Position numbers and translations under genes: made by a program. Below the pieces are notes generated by a model that saw only the letters and a list, made by a program, of their open reading frames with translations, did not search any database and was not told the origin of the DNA. From Moduliflexus sp964602655 (GTDB lineage Bacteria > Moduliflexota > Moduliflexia > Moduliflexales > Moduliflexaceae), in assembly GCA_964602655.1 (NCBI GenBank), contig CAZRSF010000003.1, positions 62,001-126,000 on the forward strand: a DNA stretch of 64,000 nucleotides, read 5' to 3'. Shown piece after piece: positions 8,332-16,776 of this stretch. The first letter of the stretch is position 1. Each line of letters opens with the position of its first letter.

Positions 8332-8985
8332 ATGATGGAACACGCAAAAAAGATTGCCGCAATTTTATTGGAAAAACAGGCCGTCACGCTGAATATTGAC
8401 GCGCCTTATACATACGCCTCAGGCATTCGCAGCCCGATTTATTGCGATAACCGCCGCCTGATTTTCTTCCCGGACGCCCGTAAAACGATTAGCGCGGCGT
8501 TCTGCGACCAAACGCGACCGTTTGCGCCGGACGTGATTGCCGGAACAGCGACCTCCGCCGTGCCCTGGGCTGCGTGGGTGGCCGACGCGCTCGATAAACC
8601 GATGGTCTATATTCGCAAAGCCGCCAAAGGCTACGGTAAACAACAGTTGATCGAAGGGGGCAGCATTGAGGGCAAAACGGTCGTGGTGCTGGAAGATTTG
8701 GTCAGCACCGGCGGCAGCAGCTTGAACGCCGTGCAGGCGTGTCAGGACGCCGGCGCGACCGTGTTGGCGATGATTGCAATTTTTACCTATCAATTTGCCG
8801 ACGTGGCGCAAAAATTCGCCGACGCAGGCTGTCAGATCGCCTTTCTCAGCAATTTCGGAGCGCTCATCGAAGTCGCGGAAGAACAACGGCTCTTTGCGCC
8901 CGACAAATTAGCGATTGCGCGAGAATGGAATCGCGATCCGCAAAACTGGGGGCCAGCGCACGGTTTCCCGAATGAGAGCAAATAG
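8332..8985 (+). CDS. pyrE: Orotate phosphoribosyltransferase
   Basis: PyrE joins orotate to PRPP to give orotidine 5'-phosphate, the fifth step of UMP synthesis. The 217-residue protein has the substrate region YASGIRSPIYCDNR near the N-terminus, YIRKAAKGYGKQQLIEG (catalytic loop) and the PRPP motif VVVLEDLVSTGGSSL. Two adjacent ATGs (8332, 8335) and an upstream GTG (8320) are possible starts; none has a good Shine-Dalgarno site, because the region is occupied by a palindrome, so the exact start is uncertain. It sits between two toxin-antitoxin pairs in the pyr cluster. Confidence 0.93.
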   Translation: MMEHAKKIAAILLEKQAVTLNIDAPYTYASGIRSPIYCDNRRLIFFPDARKTISAAFCDQTRPFAPDVIAGTATSAVPWAAWVADALDKPMVYIRKAAKGYGKQQLIEGGSIEGKTVVVLEDLVSTGGSSLNAVQACQDAGATVLAMIAIFTYQFADVAQKFADAGCQIAFLSNFGALIEVAEEQRLFAPDKLAIAREWNRDPQNWGPAHGFPNESK

Positions 8986-9097
8986 AACACTGACAGCTTT
9001 TCCGTTGATATTTATTTGACATTCCGCGTTGTTATCGGCATTACGATTTTCAAGACATCTCATAATTGTTATTTCGGTTCGACAAAAGGAAAAAAAT

Positions 9098-9337
9098 ATG
9101 CTGACAGCGAAATTGAATCCAAAAGGGCAAATTACGATTCCGCGCCGGCTTCGTAAGGAATTAGGCTTGCATTCCGGCGATGAATTCGAGTTGACGATCA
9201 AAGATCAGACGTTGGTACTGAAACCGAAAGAATACCGGATCGAAGCCGCGTTCGGCGTATATACCGCAACTCGCTCGGTGAGTTTGGAAACGATGGAAAC
9301 CGTCATTCGAGAGCGGGGGGCGCATGATTGCCATTGA
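9098..9337 (+). CDS. AbrB/MazE-type antitoxin
   Basis: A 79-residue swapped-hairpin AbrB-domain protein, recognised by KLNPKGQITIPRRLRKELGL and GDEFELTIKDQTLVLKP. It is the expected DNA-binding antitoxin of the PIN toxin that overlaps its 3' end by 14 bp. The start is at 9098 with AAAAGGA upstream. A TTGACA lies at 9016-9021 in the 112-bp gap after pyrE, but no convincing -10 follows it. Confidence 0.88.
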   Translation: MLTAKLNPKGQITIPRRLRKELGLHSGDEFELTIKDQTLVLKPKEYRIEAAFGVYTATRSVSLETMETVIRERGAHDCH

Positions 9338-9731
9338 TACGAATGTGTTCGTCAGAATTCTCGTAGATGATCCGGAAGAAATCGCGCAAACCGAAACAGC
9401 GCGGAATTTGGCTCGCGCAGCTAAACAAATCTACGTACCGCAAATCGTGCAGGTCGAATGTGTGTGGGTTCTTGAAACAGCCTATCATATCGGAAAATCA
9501 GAATTACTCCGCATTTTAGAGATTATCAGCGAGAACAGTGCGTTTGTGTTGCAGCATTCCGATTGTTTTGCGGCAGCGTTAGAGATGTTTCGCCATGCAA
9601 ACGCCGATTTTTCGGATTGTTTGATTCTGGCCGAAAGCCAGGAGCAAGAGATGACATTATTCACATTCGATAAACGATTAAGCCAATTGACAGGCGCAAA
9701 AAACGCGACGAATGCGGCGAAGAAAAAATGA
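9324..9731 (+). CDS. PIN-domain toxin (VapC-like)
   Basis: A 135-residue PIN-domain ribonuclease. Acidic residues of the active site are seen in MIAIDTNVFVRIL, in VQVECVWVLE, and in NADFSDCLILAESQ, with the final TFDKRL. It overlaps the antitoxin gene by 14 bp, typical of vapBC operons. Its stop overlaps the pyrDK start by 4 bp (ATGA), so toxin and pyrimidine enzyme are translationally linked, which is unusual. Cleavage of tRNA or other RNA is a family inference. Confidence 0.9.
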   Translation: MIAIDTNVFVRILVDDPEEIAQTETARNLARAAKQIYVPQIVQVECVWVLETAYHIGKSELLRILEIISENSAFVLQHSDCFAAALEMFRHANADFSDCLILAESQEQEMTLFTFDKRLSQLTGAKNATNAAKKK

Positions 9732-11347
9732 ACATATTCCAGTTTTTAGGCAAGCCGATTTCAGGCTGTTTCACGCTGCCGTCGGGTGTGATTACGACGA
9801 ACGCAAAAATTATCGAGACGGTCGCCCGCGAAATTCCGCAGATCGGGGTCATTACGACGAAAAGCATCGGACTTCAGCCGCGCGACGGCCACCGCGAGCC
9901 GGTGTTCACGCAATACGCGCCGGGCTGTTTCATGAATGCGGTTGGGTTGACGAATCCGGGCGCAGAGGAATTTGCGCGGCAGATCGCGCAAATCGCGCTG
10001 CCGCCGGATCGCTTTCTGCTGATTTCGATTTTCGGCGGCACGATTGACGAATTCGTCAGCGTGGCGCAGCGGCTCGCGCCCTACGGCGACGGCCTGGAGC
10101 TGAATCTCTCCTGCCCGAACGCCAAAGGCTACGGCATGAATATGGGGCAGGATGCCGCGCTCGTGTATCAAATCGTCAAAGCGGTCAAGCAGGCGGTGAA
10201 CGTGCCGGTCATCCCGAAACTGACGCCGAACACGCCGCATATCGCCGTCATCGCCAAAGCCGCTGTCGAAGCTGGCGCGGACGCGATTTGCGCGATCAAT
10301 ACGGTCGGACCCGGCTATTACACGGTCGAAGGGCATCCGGTCTTGACGAACGTCTATGGCGGCATGTCAGGCAAAGGCATTCTGCCCATCGGCCTGAAAT
10401 GCGTCAAAGAAATCGCCGCGATGGTCAATGTGCCGATTATCGGCTGCGGCGGCATCAGCAGCGCGGCGGACGCGCAGGCGTATCAGCAGGCCGGAGCGAC
10501 GATTTTCAGCGTCGGGACGGCTGTCACCGGCATGACGACGCCGGAATTGAAGGCGTACTTTGCCGCCTTGCAGCGCGATCTCGAACAGCGCGCTAACACT
10601 GCGCCGACATTGTTAAAATCGGTGGATTTGAGTTTTACGCCGTACCGCCTCGACGAAAACCGGCGGCTTGCGCCGGATTTGTCGCTGCTGACGTTCGACC
10701 GCAACATTGACATTCTGCCGGGGCAGTTTATTTTTACGTGGATTCCGGGCATCGGGGAAAAACCGTTTTCCGTGCTGGATGACGACCCGCTGACGCTTTC
10801 GATTCAACGGCGCGGCTGTTTTACGGAAAAACTGTGCGATCTGCCCGCCGGTTCGACCGTCTATGTGCGCGGGCCGTATGGAGCGCCGATTGTTTTGCCG
10901 GAGCATCGCAAAACCGCGCTGGTCTGCGGCGGCTGCGGCCTCGCGGCAGTCTATCATCTCGCAAAGCGTCACGGTCACGCCGACCTGTTTATCGGCGCAA
11001 AAGACGCCAGCCATCTCTTCTATCTTGAGGAGGCGCGGCGTGTCGCCGAGGTGCATATCACGACCGAAGACGGCAGCGTCGGGCAGCGCGGATTCGTCAC
11101 CGACGCGCTTGATCCGTTTTTGAGTCAGTTCGACCAAGACAACGCGCCGGTCTTTTACAATTGCGGACCGCCCCGGATGATCGAACGCGCCACCGACATC
11201 GAGGCGGCGTATGTGCCGCGCGACCAGATTTATAATTCGATTGATTTTGTGACCAAATGCGGCGTCGGCGTCTGCGGAAGCTGCGCCACGCCCGACGGTC
11301 TGCGCGCTTGCGTTGACGGGCCGTTTTTAACGAAAAACGAAATGTAG
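9728..11347 (+). CDS. pyrDK: Fused dihydroorotate dehydrogenase: PyrD (1B) plus PyrK electron-transfer subunit
   Basis: A 539-residue fusion. Residues 1 to about 300 are a class 1 dihydroorotate dehydrogenase (TTKSIGLQPRDG; NLSCPNAKGYG with the catalytic Cys; NTVGPGYYT; IIGCGGISSAADA flavin-phosphate site). Residues about 300-539 are PyrK: FAD/NAD-binding reductase region (PGQFIFTWIPG, KPFSV) and a C-terminal 2Fe-2S site C511-x4-C516-x2-C519-x8-C528. In most bacteria these are separate proteins forming a PyrD2-PyrK2 complex that passes electrons to NAD+; here both are one chain, which implies fixed stoichiometry. The start overlaps the PIN gene stop. The stop codon lies at the edge of a perfect palindrome. 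Confidence 0.93.
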   Translation: MNIFQFLGKPISGCFTLPSGVITTNAKIIETVAREIPQIGVITTKSIGLQPRDGHREPVFTQYAPGCFMNAVGLTNPGAEEFARQIAQIALPPDRFLLISIFGGTIDEFVSVAQRLAPYGDGLELNLSCPNAKGYGMNMGQDAALVYQIVKAVKQAVNVPVIPKLTPNTPHIAVIAKAAVEAGADAICAINTVGPGYYTVEGHPVLTNVYGGMSGKGILPIGLKCVKEIAAMVNVPIIGCGGISSAADAQAYQQAGATIFSVGTAVTGMTTPELKAYFAALQRDLEQRANTAPTLLKSVDLSFTPYRLDENRRLAPDLSLLTFDRNIDILPGQFIFTWIPGIGEKPFSVLDDDPLTLSIQRRGCFTEKLCDLPAGSTVYVRGPYGAPIVLPEHRKTALVCGGCGLAAVYHLAKRHGHADLFIGAKDASHLFYLEEARRVAEVHITTEDGSVGQRGFVTDALDPFLSQFDQDNAPVFYNCGPPRMIERATDIEAAYVPRDQIYNSIDFVTKCGVGVCGSCATPDGLRACVDGPFLTKNEM

Positions 11348-11394
11348 GAGTGTCAAAGCTTGCTTTGACAGTCAAAGCAAGCTTTGACACTCCT
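11346..11394. repeat. Perfect 24-bp-arm palindrome between pyrDK and pyrF (family C)
   Basis: Arms of 24 bp (AGGAGTGTCAAAGCTTGCTT onward) separated by one base fill the gap from the pyrDK stop to 5 bp before the pyrF ATG. The only AGGAG near pyrF is inside the left arm, so a folded hairpin would sequester it. Confidence 0.88.
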
Positions 11395-11399
11395 TGTTT

Positions 11400-12146
11400 A
11401 TGAAAAAAGAACAACTTGCTCGGAATAAAATTTGTCTGGCATTAGATAATTTGCAAAATACGCATGAGATTGAACGACTGATTGAAGAGGTGCTGCCGGT
11501 GGTCGGCATGTTGAAAATCGGCAAGGAACTTTTCACGCGCTTCGGCGTGGACATCGTCAAACTCGCGCAAGGGTTCGGCATGGAAATTTTTTTGGATTCG
11601 AAATTTCACGACATTCCGAATACCGTGAAAGGCGCGGCGTATGCGGCGACGCAGTTGGGCGTCAGCATATTCAACGTTCATGCGTCCGGCGGCGTGGCGA
11701 TGATGAAAGCAGCGCGAGAAGGCGCGTTGGCCGCGAGCGAAGCGCATGGGCTGCGTCTGCCGAAAATCATCGCCGTGACCGTGTTGACCAGTATTGACCA
11801 GCAAATCATGAATGCGGAGTTGCGCATTCCCGGAACAGTCGAAGCGCAGGTGTCGCATTTGGCGAAATTGACGCAGCAGGCCGGTTTGGATGGCATCGTC
11901 TGTTCGGCGGCTGATTTGAAGGCGATCCGGCATGAACTGCCGCAAGATTTTCTCTACGTGACGCCGGGCATTCAGGGACCGACGACCGCTGCCGGCAGCG
12001 ACCAGAAGCGCGTCTATACACCGCAAGCCGCGATTCGCGACGGCGCGAGCATTCTCGTCGTCGGTCGCGCCATCACCGCCGCGCCGGATCGTCTGGCCGC
12101 CGGTCGCGCCGTGTTGGATGATGTGCTGAACGCGCTGGAAGAATAG
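11400..12146 (+). CDS. pyrF: Orotidine 5'-phosphate decarboxylase
   Basis: PyrF decarboxylates OMP to UMP, the last step of the pathway. The 248-residue barrel has the catalytic DxKxxD signature (FLDSKFHDIPNT), VHASGG, and the phosphate loop VTPGIQG followed by ILVVGRAIT. The ATG at 11400 is taken as the start; an in-frame TTG at 11394 is possible. No free Shine-Dalgarno sequence is present because the upstream palindrome holds it. It closes the pyr gene run and is followed by a family A palindrome. Confidence 0.94.
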   Translation: MKKEQLARNKICLALDNLQNTHEIERLIEEVLPVVGMLKIGKELFTRFGVDIVKLAQGFGMEIFLDSKFHDIPNTVKGAAYAATQLGVSIFNVHASGGVAMMKAAREGALAASEAHGLRLPKIIAVTVLTSIDQQIMNAELRIPGTVEAQVSHLAKLTQQAGLDGIVCSAADLKAIRHELPQDFLYVTPGIQGPTTAAGSDQKRVYTPQAAIRDGASILVVGRAITAAPDRLAAGRAVLDDVLNALEE

Positions 12147-12148
12147 AC

Positions 12149-12181
12149 AGCCCTGTCAGGGTTTAAAACCCTGACAGGGCT
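12149..12181. repeat. Family A palindrome after pyrF
   Basis: AGCCCTGTCAGGGTTT and its complement flank a single base, 2 bp after the pyrF stop. It probably also works as a transcript 3' end. Confidence 0.85.
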
Positions 12182-12253
12182 AACACTGAACCGTTATTAA
12201 TTTTTTATGTTCGTACCAATATATTGACTTCTGTCTCGCGGTTTCAATCGAAC

Positions 12254-13504
12254 ATGACATTGCCCGACCAAACGCGCACAGTACGAGCCGACGCGCTCTT
12301 GCTGCTCGGCATTTTCGCCGCGTATCTCGCGTTTTTCATCTCTCCGGTCTTTTTGAACCCGGAACGGACGATGAAATTTCCCGAATACGTCGTCAAAATT
12401 GACCCGATTGGGCTGGATTTGGCGCAAATGCTGGAATACAGCCGGTCATGGTTCGTCAGGCATCACAGCCCCTACATCGGCGCGAATCCGTATCCTCCGC
12501 TCGCAGCGGTTCTTTTCGCGCCGCTGCTCTTCGTCAAGGCGACAACGGCCTATCAGATCATCACCGGGTTGAATGTCGCCTGTTACGCCCTCTGCGTCGT
12601 CGTCTTGCCCAATCTGCTGCATCGCCGCGACGAACGCCGCATTCCGCTGCTGCTGACGCTGTTTCTCACCGGCCTGTTTTCATACAGCTTCCATTTCGAG
12701 CTTGAACGCGGGCAATTCAACCTGATCGCATTTACGTGCGTATTGCTTGCGCTCTATTTGTTTCATTGCCACGAAAAGGCGAGATTTTTAGCGTATGCGC
12801 TTTTTTGTCTCGCGGTGCAATTGAAAGCGTATCCGGCGCTGTTTATTATCCTATTTGTGAAAGATTGGACAGCATGGCGAGCAAATCTCAAACGCATGAT
12901 CGGATTGGCGCTCATCAATTTCGGACTGCTGTTCGCGCTTGGCGCGGGCGTATTCAGCGATTTTCTTCAGGCGCTTGCGAGAGAATCGTCGTCGAACCTC
13001 TGGATCGGCAATCACTCGATCCGCGCCTTCGTTCAGCTTGCGCCGCTGCCGTACAAACCGTTTGTCCAACTTGCGCTCACGCTCGTTGTGATCGCCTGTC
13101 TCGTCCTTATTATGGGGCAATCGCACAGGCAGCGACGTCTTGGTTTCGATTCGTCGCTCTTTTTGGCGTGTACGATTGCGGCCTTGCTGCTTCCGCCGGT
13201 CAGCAACGACTATAAATTGACGCTGCTCACGGCGGCAACGGCGGCGGCGTTTCCCAATCGTGCGTTGATGCGACCGGGCGCGCGGCGCGTCTTTTCGATA
13301 GGGCTGCTTCTGATTTGTTCATTTTCGTATGCCTCCACCTGTTTTTCATTGACGAATAAACCGAGCGTATTCAAACATAATTTGCCGGCATTATTGATGA
13401 TGCTATGCTGTTGGACAATATGCACGCTGCTTGAACCGAAGTTCGTGTCGTCTTGCGGAATACCGACATTCGCAAGACGCGCGAACGACGGAAAAAACGT
13501 ATGA
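12254..13504 (+). CDS. GT87-type (DUF2029) membrane glycosyltransferase
   Basis: A 416-residue polytopic membrane protein of the GT-C superfamily with roughly ten hydrophobic segments. Family features are the early loop DLAQMLEYSRSW, the NPYPPLAAVLFAPL motif, ELERGQFNLIAF and LKAYPALFII, as in DUF2029/GT87 polyprenol-phosphate-dependent mannosyl- or arabinosyl-transferases. The acidic residues of the first loop are the likely catalytic site. ATG 12254 is preferred; an upstream TTG at 12224 is possible. The stop overlaps the next gene by 4 bp, so the two form an operon. Donor and acceptor are unknown. Confidence 0.8.
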   Translation: MTLPDQTRTVRADALLLLGIFAAYLAFFISPVFLNPERTMKFPEYVVKIDPIGLDLAQMLEYSRSWFVRHHSPYIGANPYPPLAAVLFAPLLFVKATTAYQIITGLNVACYALCVVVLPNLLHRRDERRIPLLLTLFLTGLFSYSFHFELERGQFNLIAFTCVLLALYLFHCHEKARFLAYALFCLAVQLKAYPALFIILFVKDWTAWRANLKRMIGLALINFGLLFALGAGVFSDFLQALARESSSNLWIGNHSIRAFVQLAPLPYKPFVQLALTLVVIACLVLIMGQSHRQRRLGFDSSLFLACTIAALLLPPVSNDYKLTLLTAATAAAFPNRALMRPGARRVFSIGLLLICSFSYASTCFSLTNKPSVFKHNLPALLMMLCCWTICTLLEPKFVSSCGIPTFARRANDGKNV

Positions 13505-14259
13505 AAAAAATCATAGGAATCGCATTGCTTACGATGTGGATCGGATGTTGCTCTCAAGCATGGGCAGGCCAAACCGTTCTGGTTGGAGGCTACGAGTTTC
13601 CGCCGTATGTCGAAATGGAACGAAACGCATCTCAGGGCTTGACGCTTGATCTGATTACCGCCATGAATGCCTTTCAGCGCGAATTTCATTTCGAATTTGC
13701 GCTGACTTCCCCGCCCCGCCGCTATGACGACTTCGAAAAGAGAAAATTCGATGCGATGTTTTTCGAAGATATCGGATGGGGGTGGCAGGAGCGCGACGTA
13801 GAAGCGTCGCGTGTCTTCCTGCAAGATGGCGAAGTGTTTATTACAAAGGCGTCCCCTGAAAAGACGCAAGCGTATTTCGACGACCTCGCCGGAAAATCAA
13901 TCGCCGGATGTATCGGCTATCACTATGCGTTTGCCGATTTTAACGCCGATCCGAAATTTTTAGAACAGCATTTCAAGATGCAACTCAGCGGCAATCATGA
14001 AGGCAACATCCAAAAAGTGCTGATCGGTCGCGCAGACATCGCCATTGTAACCCAATCCTACCTCCTACGCTATCTGAAAGAGCACCCTGACGTCAAAGAT
14101 CAGATTCTTATCTCGACGACGCTGGATCAGGAATATCACCATACGATCCTGATCAGAAAAGGCGGCGTTCTGACGGTGGAAAAGATCAATCAACTCCTGA
14201 CAGACATGGAGCAGCAAGGCATGTTATCGCAATTATGGAAACGATACGGGCTTGAATAA
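13501..14259 (+). CDS. Periplasmic solute-binding protein, family 3
   Basis: A 252-residue protein with an N-terminal signal peptide (MKKIIGIALLTMWIGCCSQAWAG, cut likely after AWA) followed by the SBP_bac_3 fold: VLVGGYEFPPYVEM, LDLITAMNAFQ, DAMFFEDIGWGWQ, GKSIAGCIGYHYAF, and a C-terminal INQLLTDMEQQGMLSQLWKRYG. Such proteins bind amino acids or similar small ligands for ABC importers or sensors. No permease or ATPase is adjacent; instead it is coupled by ATGA overlap to a glycosyltransferase, so it may serve as a stand-alone binding protein. Confidence 0.8.
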   Translation: MKKIIGIALLTMWIGCCSQAWAGQTVLVGGYEFPPYVEMERNASQGLTLDLITAMNAFQREFHFEFALTSPPRRYDDFEKRKFDAMFFEDIGWGWQERDVEASRVFLQDGEVFITKASPEKTQAYFDDLAGKSIAGCIGYHYAFADFNADPKFLEQHFKMQLSGNHEGNIQKVLIGRADIAIVTQSYLLRYLKEHPDVKDQILISTTLDQEYHHTILIRKGGVLTVEKINQLLTDMEQQGMLSQLWKRYGLE

Positions 14260-14382
14260 TCGTTTCCTCGAATTTTCAAGAAAATCGCGCATTTTCATTT
14301 GACTTCTCTGCCGCTGCTTTCGAACAACGGCTTGTGAAATCGCGGTGTCATCCTGTTGGAAAAAATATCAAGGAGGAGCGTT

Positions 14383-14883
14383 ATGGTTCGCTTTACGGCT
14401 GATGAAATGTACGCGCTGGCCGAGGAGATCGAAATTCGCGGCAATCGGTTTTATGCCACTGCCAGCGAGCGCGTAGCAGACGCAGAGACGCGCGGTATCT
14501 TACAAGAATTAGCGAAGTGGGAAAAAGAACATTTTCGATTTTTTCACGAAATCCGCGAGCAGTTGCCGCCGGAAGCTTCGCGCAAAGAGAATGTCGAAGA
14601 CGCCGACGAAGATCACGCCGCCTATCTTCAGGCGATGGTGCAGGATCGCCTGTTTCCGGCGGATGTGAACGCCGCGTTCGCTGCCATGCCAGACACGAGT
14701 CCCGTTTCGATTCTTGAATATGCCTTGCAGCGGGAAAAAGACGGGATCGTCTTCTTTCTCACAATGCGCGACCTGATTCCGCGCCACTGGGGACGCGAAA
14801 AGCTGGACGCGATTCTGACGGAAGAAGCCCGGCATGTCCGCATCATCACGCAGCAAATCGGCAAAAGGACGGCGACATCATGA
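14383..14883 (+). CDS. Ferritin-like / rubrerythrin-family protein
   Basis: A 166-residue four-helix-bundle protein with carboxylate-bridged di-iron ligand motifs: ALAEEIEIRGNRFY (Glu), WEKEHFRFFHE (ExxH), EYALQREKDGIVFF (Glu) and TEEARHVRII (ExxH). It lacks a C-terminal rubredoxin domain. AGGAGG lies 7 bases before the ATG. Its stop overlaps the asrA start by 4 bp, placing it first in the sulfite reductase operon, where it could deal with peroxide or iron under anaerobiosis. A TTGACT at 14299-14304 has no clear -10, so the promoter is unresolved. Confidence 0.85.
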   Translation: MVRFTADEMYALAEEIEIRGNRFYATASERVADAETRGILQELAKWEKEHFRFFHEIREQLPPEASRKENVEDADEDHAAYLQAMVQDRLFPADVNAAFAAMPDTSPVSILEYALQREKDGIVFFLTMRDLIPRHWGREKLDAILTEEARHVRIITQQIGKRTATS

Positions 14884-15926
14884 CACAGACTGAGCAGGCA
14901 TTCCGCCTGACCGCCGCGCAATTCGCTCAGTATTTCGAGACATTGCGCCAGACGTTTCGGCTTTACGCGCCGACTCGTTTTGCAAAGCGCGGGCGCTTCT
15001 CCGATACCGATTGCATCCGGTATGCCGACATCCAGACGCCGGATGAAATCGAATGGCGCGTCAAGTCCGATTTTTCGCCGAAAGAAGCGGTCTTTCCGGT
15101 GAATCAGTCGCTCTTTCAATTTGTCAACGGCGCATGGGTCGAACCAGCGATAGATGACCGCCCCGCGCTCGTCTTTTTGCGGGCGTGCGACATTCACGGC
15201 ATAAACCGGCTCGATACGATTTTTCTTGAAAATGGCGGCCTGCGCGACCCGTATTACGAGCGGCTTCGCGCCAACGTCCATTTTGTCTTGCTCGAATGTC
15301 AACAGAGTTTCGACACCTGCTTCTGCGTTTCGATGGGGACGAATATCACCGAGAATTACGAGATGGCGCTTCGGATTCATGACGATGGCGCGGCAGACGC
15401 GCTGGTCCGCAGCGACGATCTGCGCCAGCGCATCCCGGCAGACGTGAAAGCCAGCGCGTTCACGCCGACCTTTCCGACGCAGGACGGCTCGCCGGTGGAA
15501 TTGCCGCCGCTCGACGCCTTGACCGACGCAATTCGCGACGACGATTTTTTTGATCATCCGCTCTGGGAAGAGTATTCGCAACGCTGTATCGCCTGCGGGC
15601 GCTGCAATTTTAGCTGCCCGACCTGTTCCTGCTTCACCACGCTCGACGCCGCCTACGATGAAAATCCGCAATTCGGCGAACGGCGGCGCGTCTGGGCAGG
15701 CTGCCACGTGGACAAATTTACCGATATGGCCGGAGGGCACCAATTCCGTAAGCAGTACGGATCGCGGATGCGCTTCAAAACCATGCACAAAATTTATGAC
15801 TATCAGCGTCGTTTCGGCAAACAGATGTGCGTGGGCTGCGGGCGCTGCGACGACCAATGCCCCGAATATATTTCCTTTTCAACCTGCATCAACACGGTCA
15901 GCCGCACACTGAAGGAGGGGCGTTGA
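14880..15926 (+). CDS. asrA: Anaerobic sulfite reductase subunit A
   Basis: AsrA (348 residues) is the iron-sulfur electron-transfer subunit of the AsrABC anaerobic sulfite reductase, which reduces sulfite to sulfide in the cytoplasm with NADH. The sequence shows the AsrA N-terminal domain with the FFLRACDI-like VFLRACDIHGINRLD, then two ferredoxin-type clusters: CIACGRCNFSCPTCSC and CVGCGRCDDQCPEY, separated by GCHVDKFTDMAGGHQFR. ATGA overlap with the upstream ferritin-like gene and a 1-bp gap to asrB show a single operon. Confidence 0.95.
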   Translation: MTQTEQAFRLTAAQFAQYFETLRQTFRLYAPTRFAKRGRFSDTDCIRYADIQTPDEIEWRVKSDFSPKEAVFPVNQSLFQFVNGAWVEPAIDDRPALVFLRACDIHGINRLDTIFLENGGLRDPYYERLRANVHFVLLECQQSFDTCFCVSMGTNITENYEMALRIHDDGAADALVRSDDLRQRIPADVKASAFTPTFPTQDGSPVELPPLDALTDAIRDDDFFDHPLWEEYSQRCIACGRCNFSCPTCSCFTTLDAAYDENPQFGERRRVWAGCHVDKFTDMAGGHQFRKQYGSRMRFKTMHKIYDYQRRFGKQMCVGCGRCDDQCPEYISFSTCINTVSRTLKEGR

Positions 15927-15927
15927 T

Positions 15928-16722
15928 ATGGGAAACAATCTGTATGCCGCGCAGCCAGCAAGAATCCTCGAAATTCAGCAGGAAACGGCGATTGATTGGA
16001 CGTTTCGCCTTGCCTGGAACAACAATTCGCGCAGCGGTCAGTTTTTTCAAGTCTCCGTGCCGAAATTCGGCGAAGCGCCGATTTCCGTCAGCGATTGCGA
16101 CGACGGCTGGCTTGACATGACGATTCGAAACGTCGGGATTGTCACCGGCGAAATTTTTAAGATGACACCGGGCGACATCCTCTATCTGCGCGGTCCGTAT
16201 GGCAATGGTTTCGACGCGGCGCAATACGCCGGACGGCATGTCGTCGTGACGGCGGGCGGAACGGGACTTGCGCCGGTGAAAGGCTTGATTCAGCAATTTG
16301 TCAACGGAACGCCGCCGACGTCGCGGCTCGATATTCTCGTCGGATTCAAAACCCCTTCAGATGTGCTGTTTCACAACGCTCTGGCCGAATGGAAACGCGC
16401 CGCGAATCTCTGGCTGACCGTTGACCGCGCAACCTCCGAATGGGCTGACCATGTCGGCGTCATTCCGACGCTTGTGCCGAAAATTCCACTGAATTTCTCC
16501 GAACCGTATGACGTGATCGTGGTTGGGCCGCCGATGATGATGAAATTCACGGTGCAGGCGTTTTTAGAGCGCGGCGTCGAACCGGAACGCATCTGGGTCT
16601 CGCATGAACGCCGCATGTCTTGCGGCGTCGGCAAATGCGGGCATTGCAAAATCGATGATGTCTATATCTGCCAGGATGGGCCGGTCTTCAATTACAGCCG
16701 GGCGCAATGGTTGATGGATTAG
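15928..16722 (+). CDS. asrB: Anaerobic sulfite reductase subunit B
   Basis: AsrB (264 residues) is the FAD/NAD(P)-binding subunit that takes electrons from NADH for the AsrA clusters. Ferredoxin-reductase-like features are the flavin-binding SGQFFQVSVPKFGEAPISV, LRGPYGNGF, the nucleotide-binding VVVTAGGTGLAPVKGL, VGPPMMMK, and a C-terminal 2Fe-2S site in RRMSCGVGKCGHCKIDDVYI. The fold is the same as that of the PyrK half of the pyrDK gene nearby. Confidence 0.95.
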   Translation: MGNNLYAAQPARILEIQQETAIDWTFRLAWNNNSRSGQFFQVSVPKFGEAPISVSDCDDGWLDMTIRNVGIVTGEIFKMTPGDILYLRGPYGNGFDAAQYAGRHVVVTAGGTGLAPVKGLIQQFVNGTPPTSRLDILVGFKTPSDVLFHNALAEWKRAANLWLTVDRATSEWADHVGVIPTLVPKIPLNFSEPYDVIVVGPPMMMKFTVQAFLERGVEPERIWVSHERRMSCGVGKCGHCKIDDVYICQDGPVFNYSRAQWLMD

Positions 16723-16731
16723 AGCTTTTAT

Positions 16732-16759
16732 GTAGGTCGAAACTATAGTTTCGACCTAC
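16732..16759. repeat. Perfect palindrome between asrB and asrC (family D)
   Basis: A 28-bp perfect palindrome (GTAGGTCGAAACTA plus its complement) lies inside the operon between asrB and asrC, 9 bp before the asrC RBS (GAGAGGAGG). A degraded relative is at 47320-47347. Confidence 0.85.
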
Positions 16760-16776
16760 GCGAGAGGAGGCACAAG

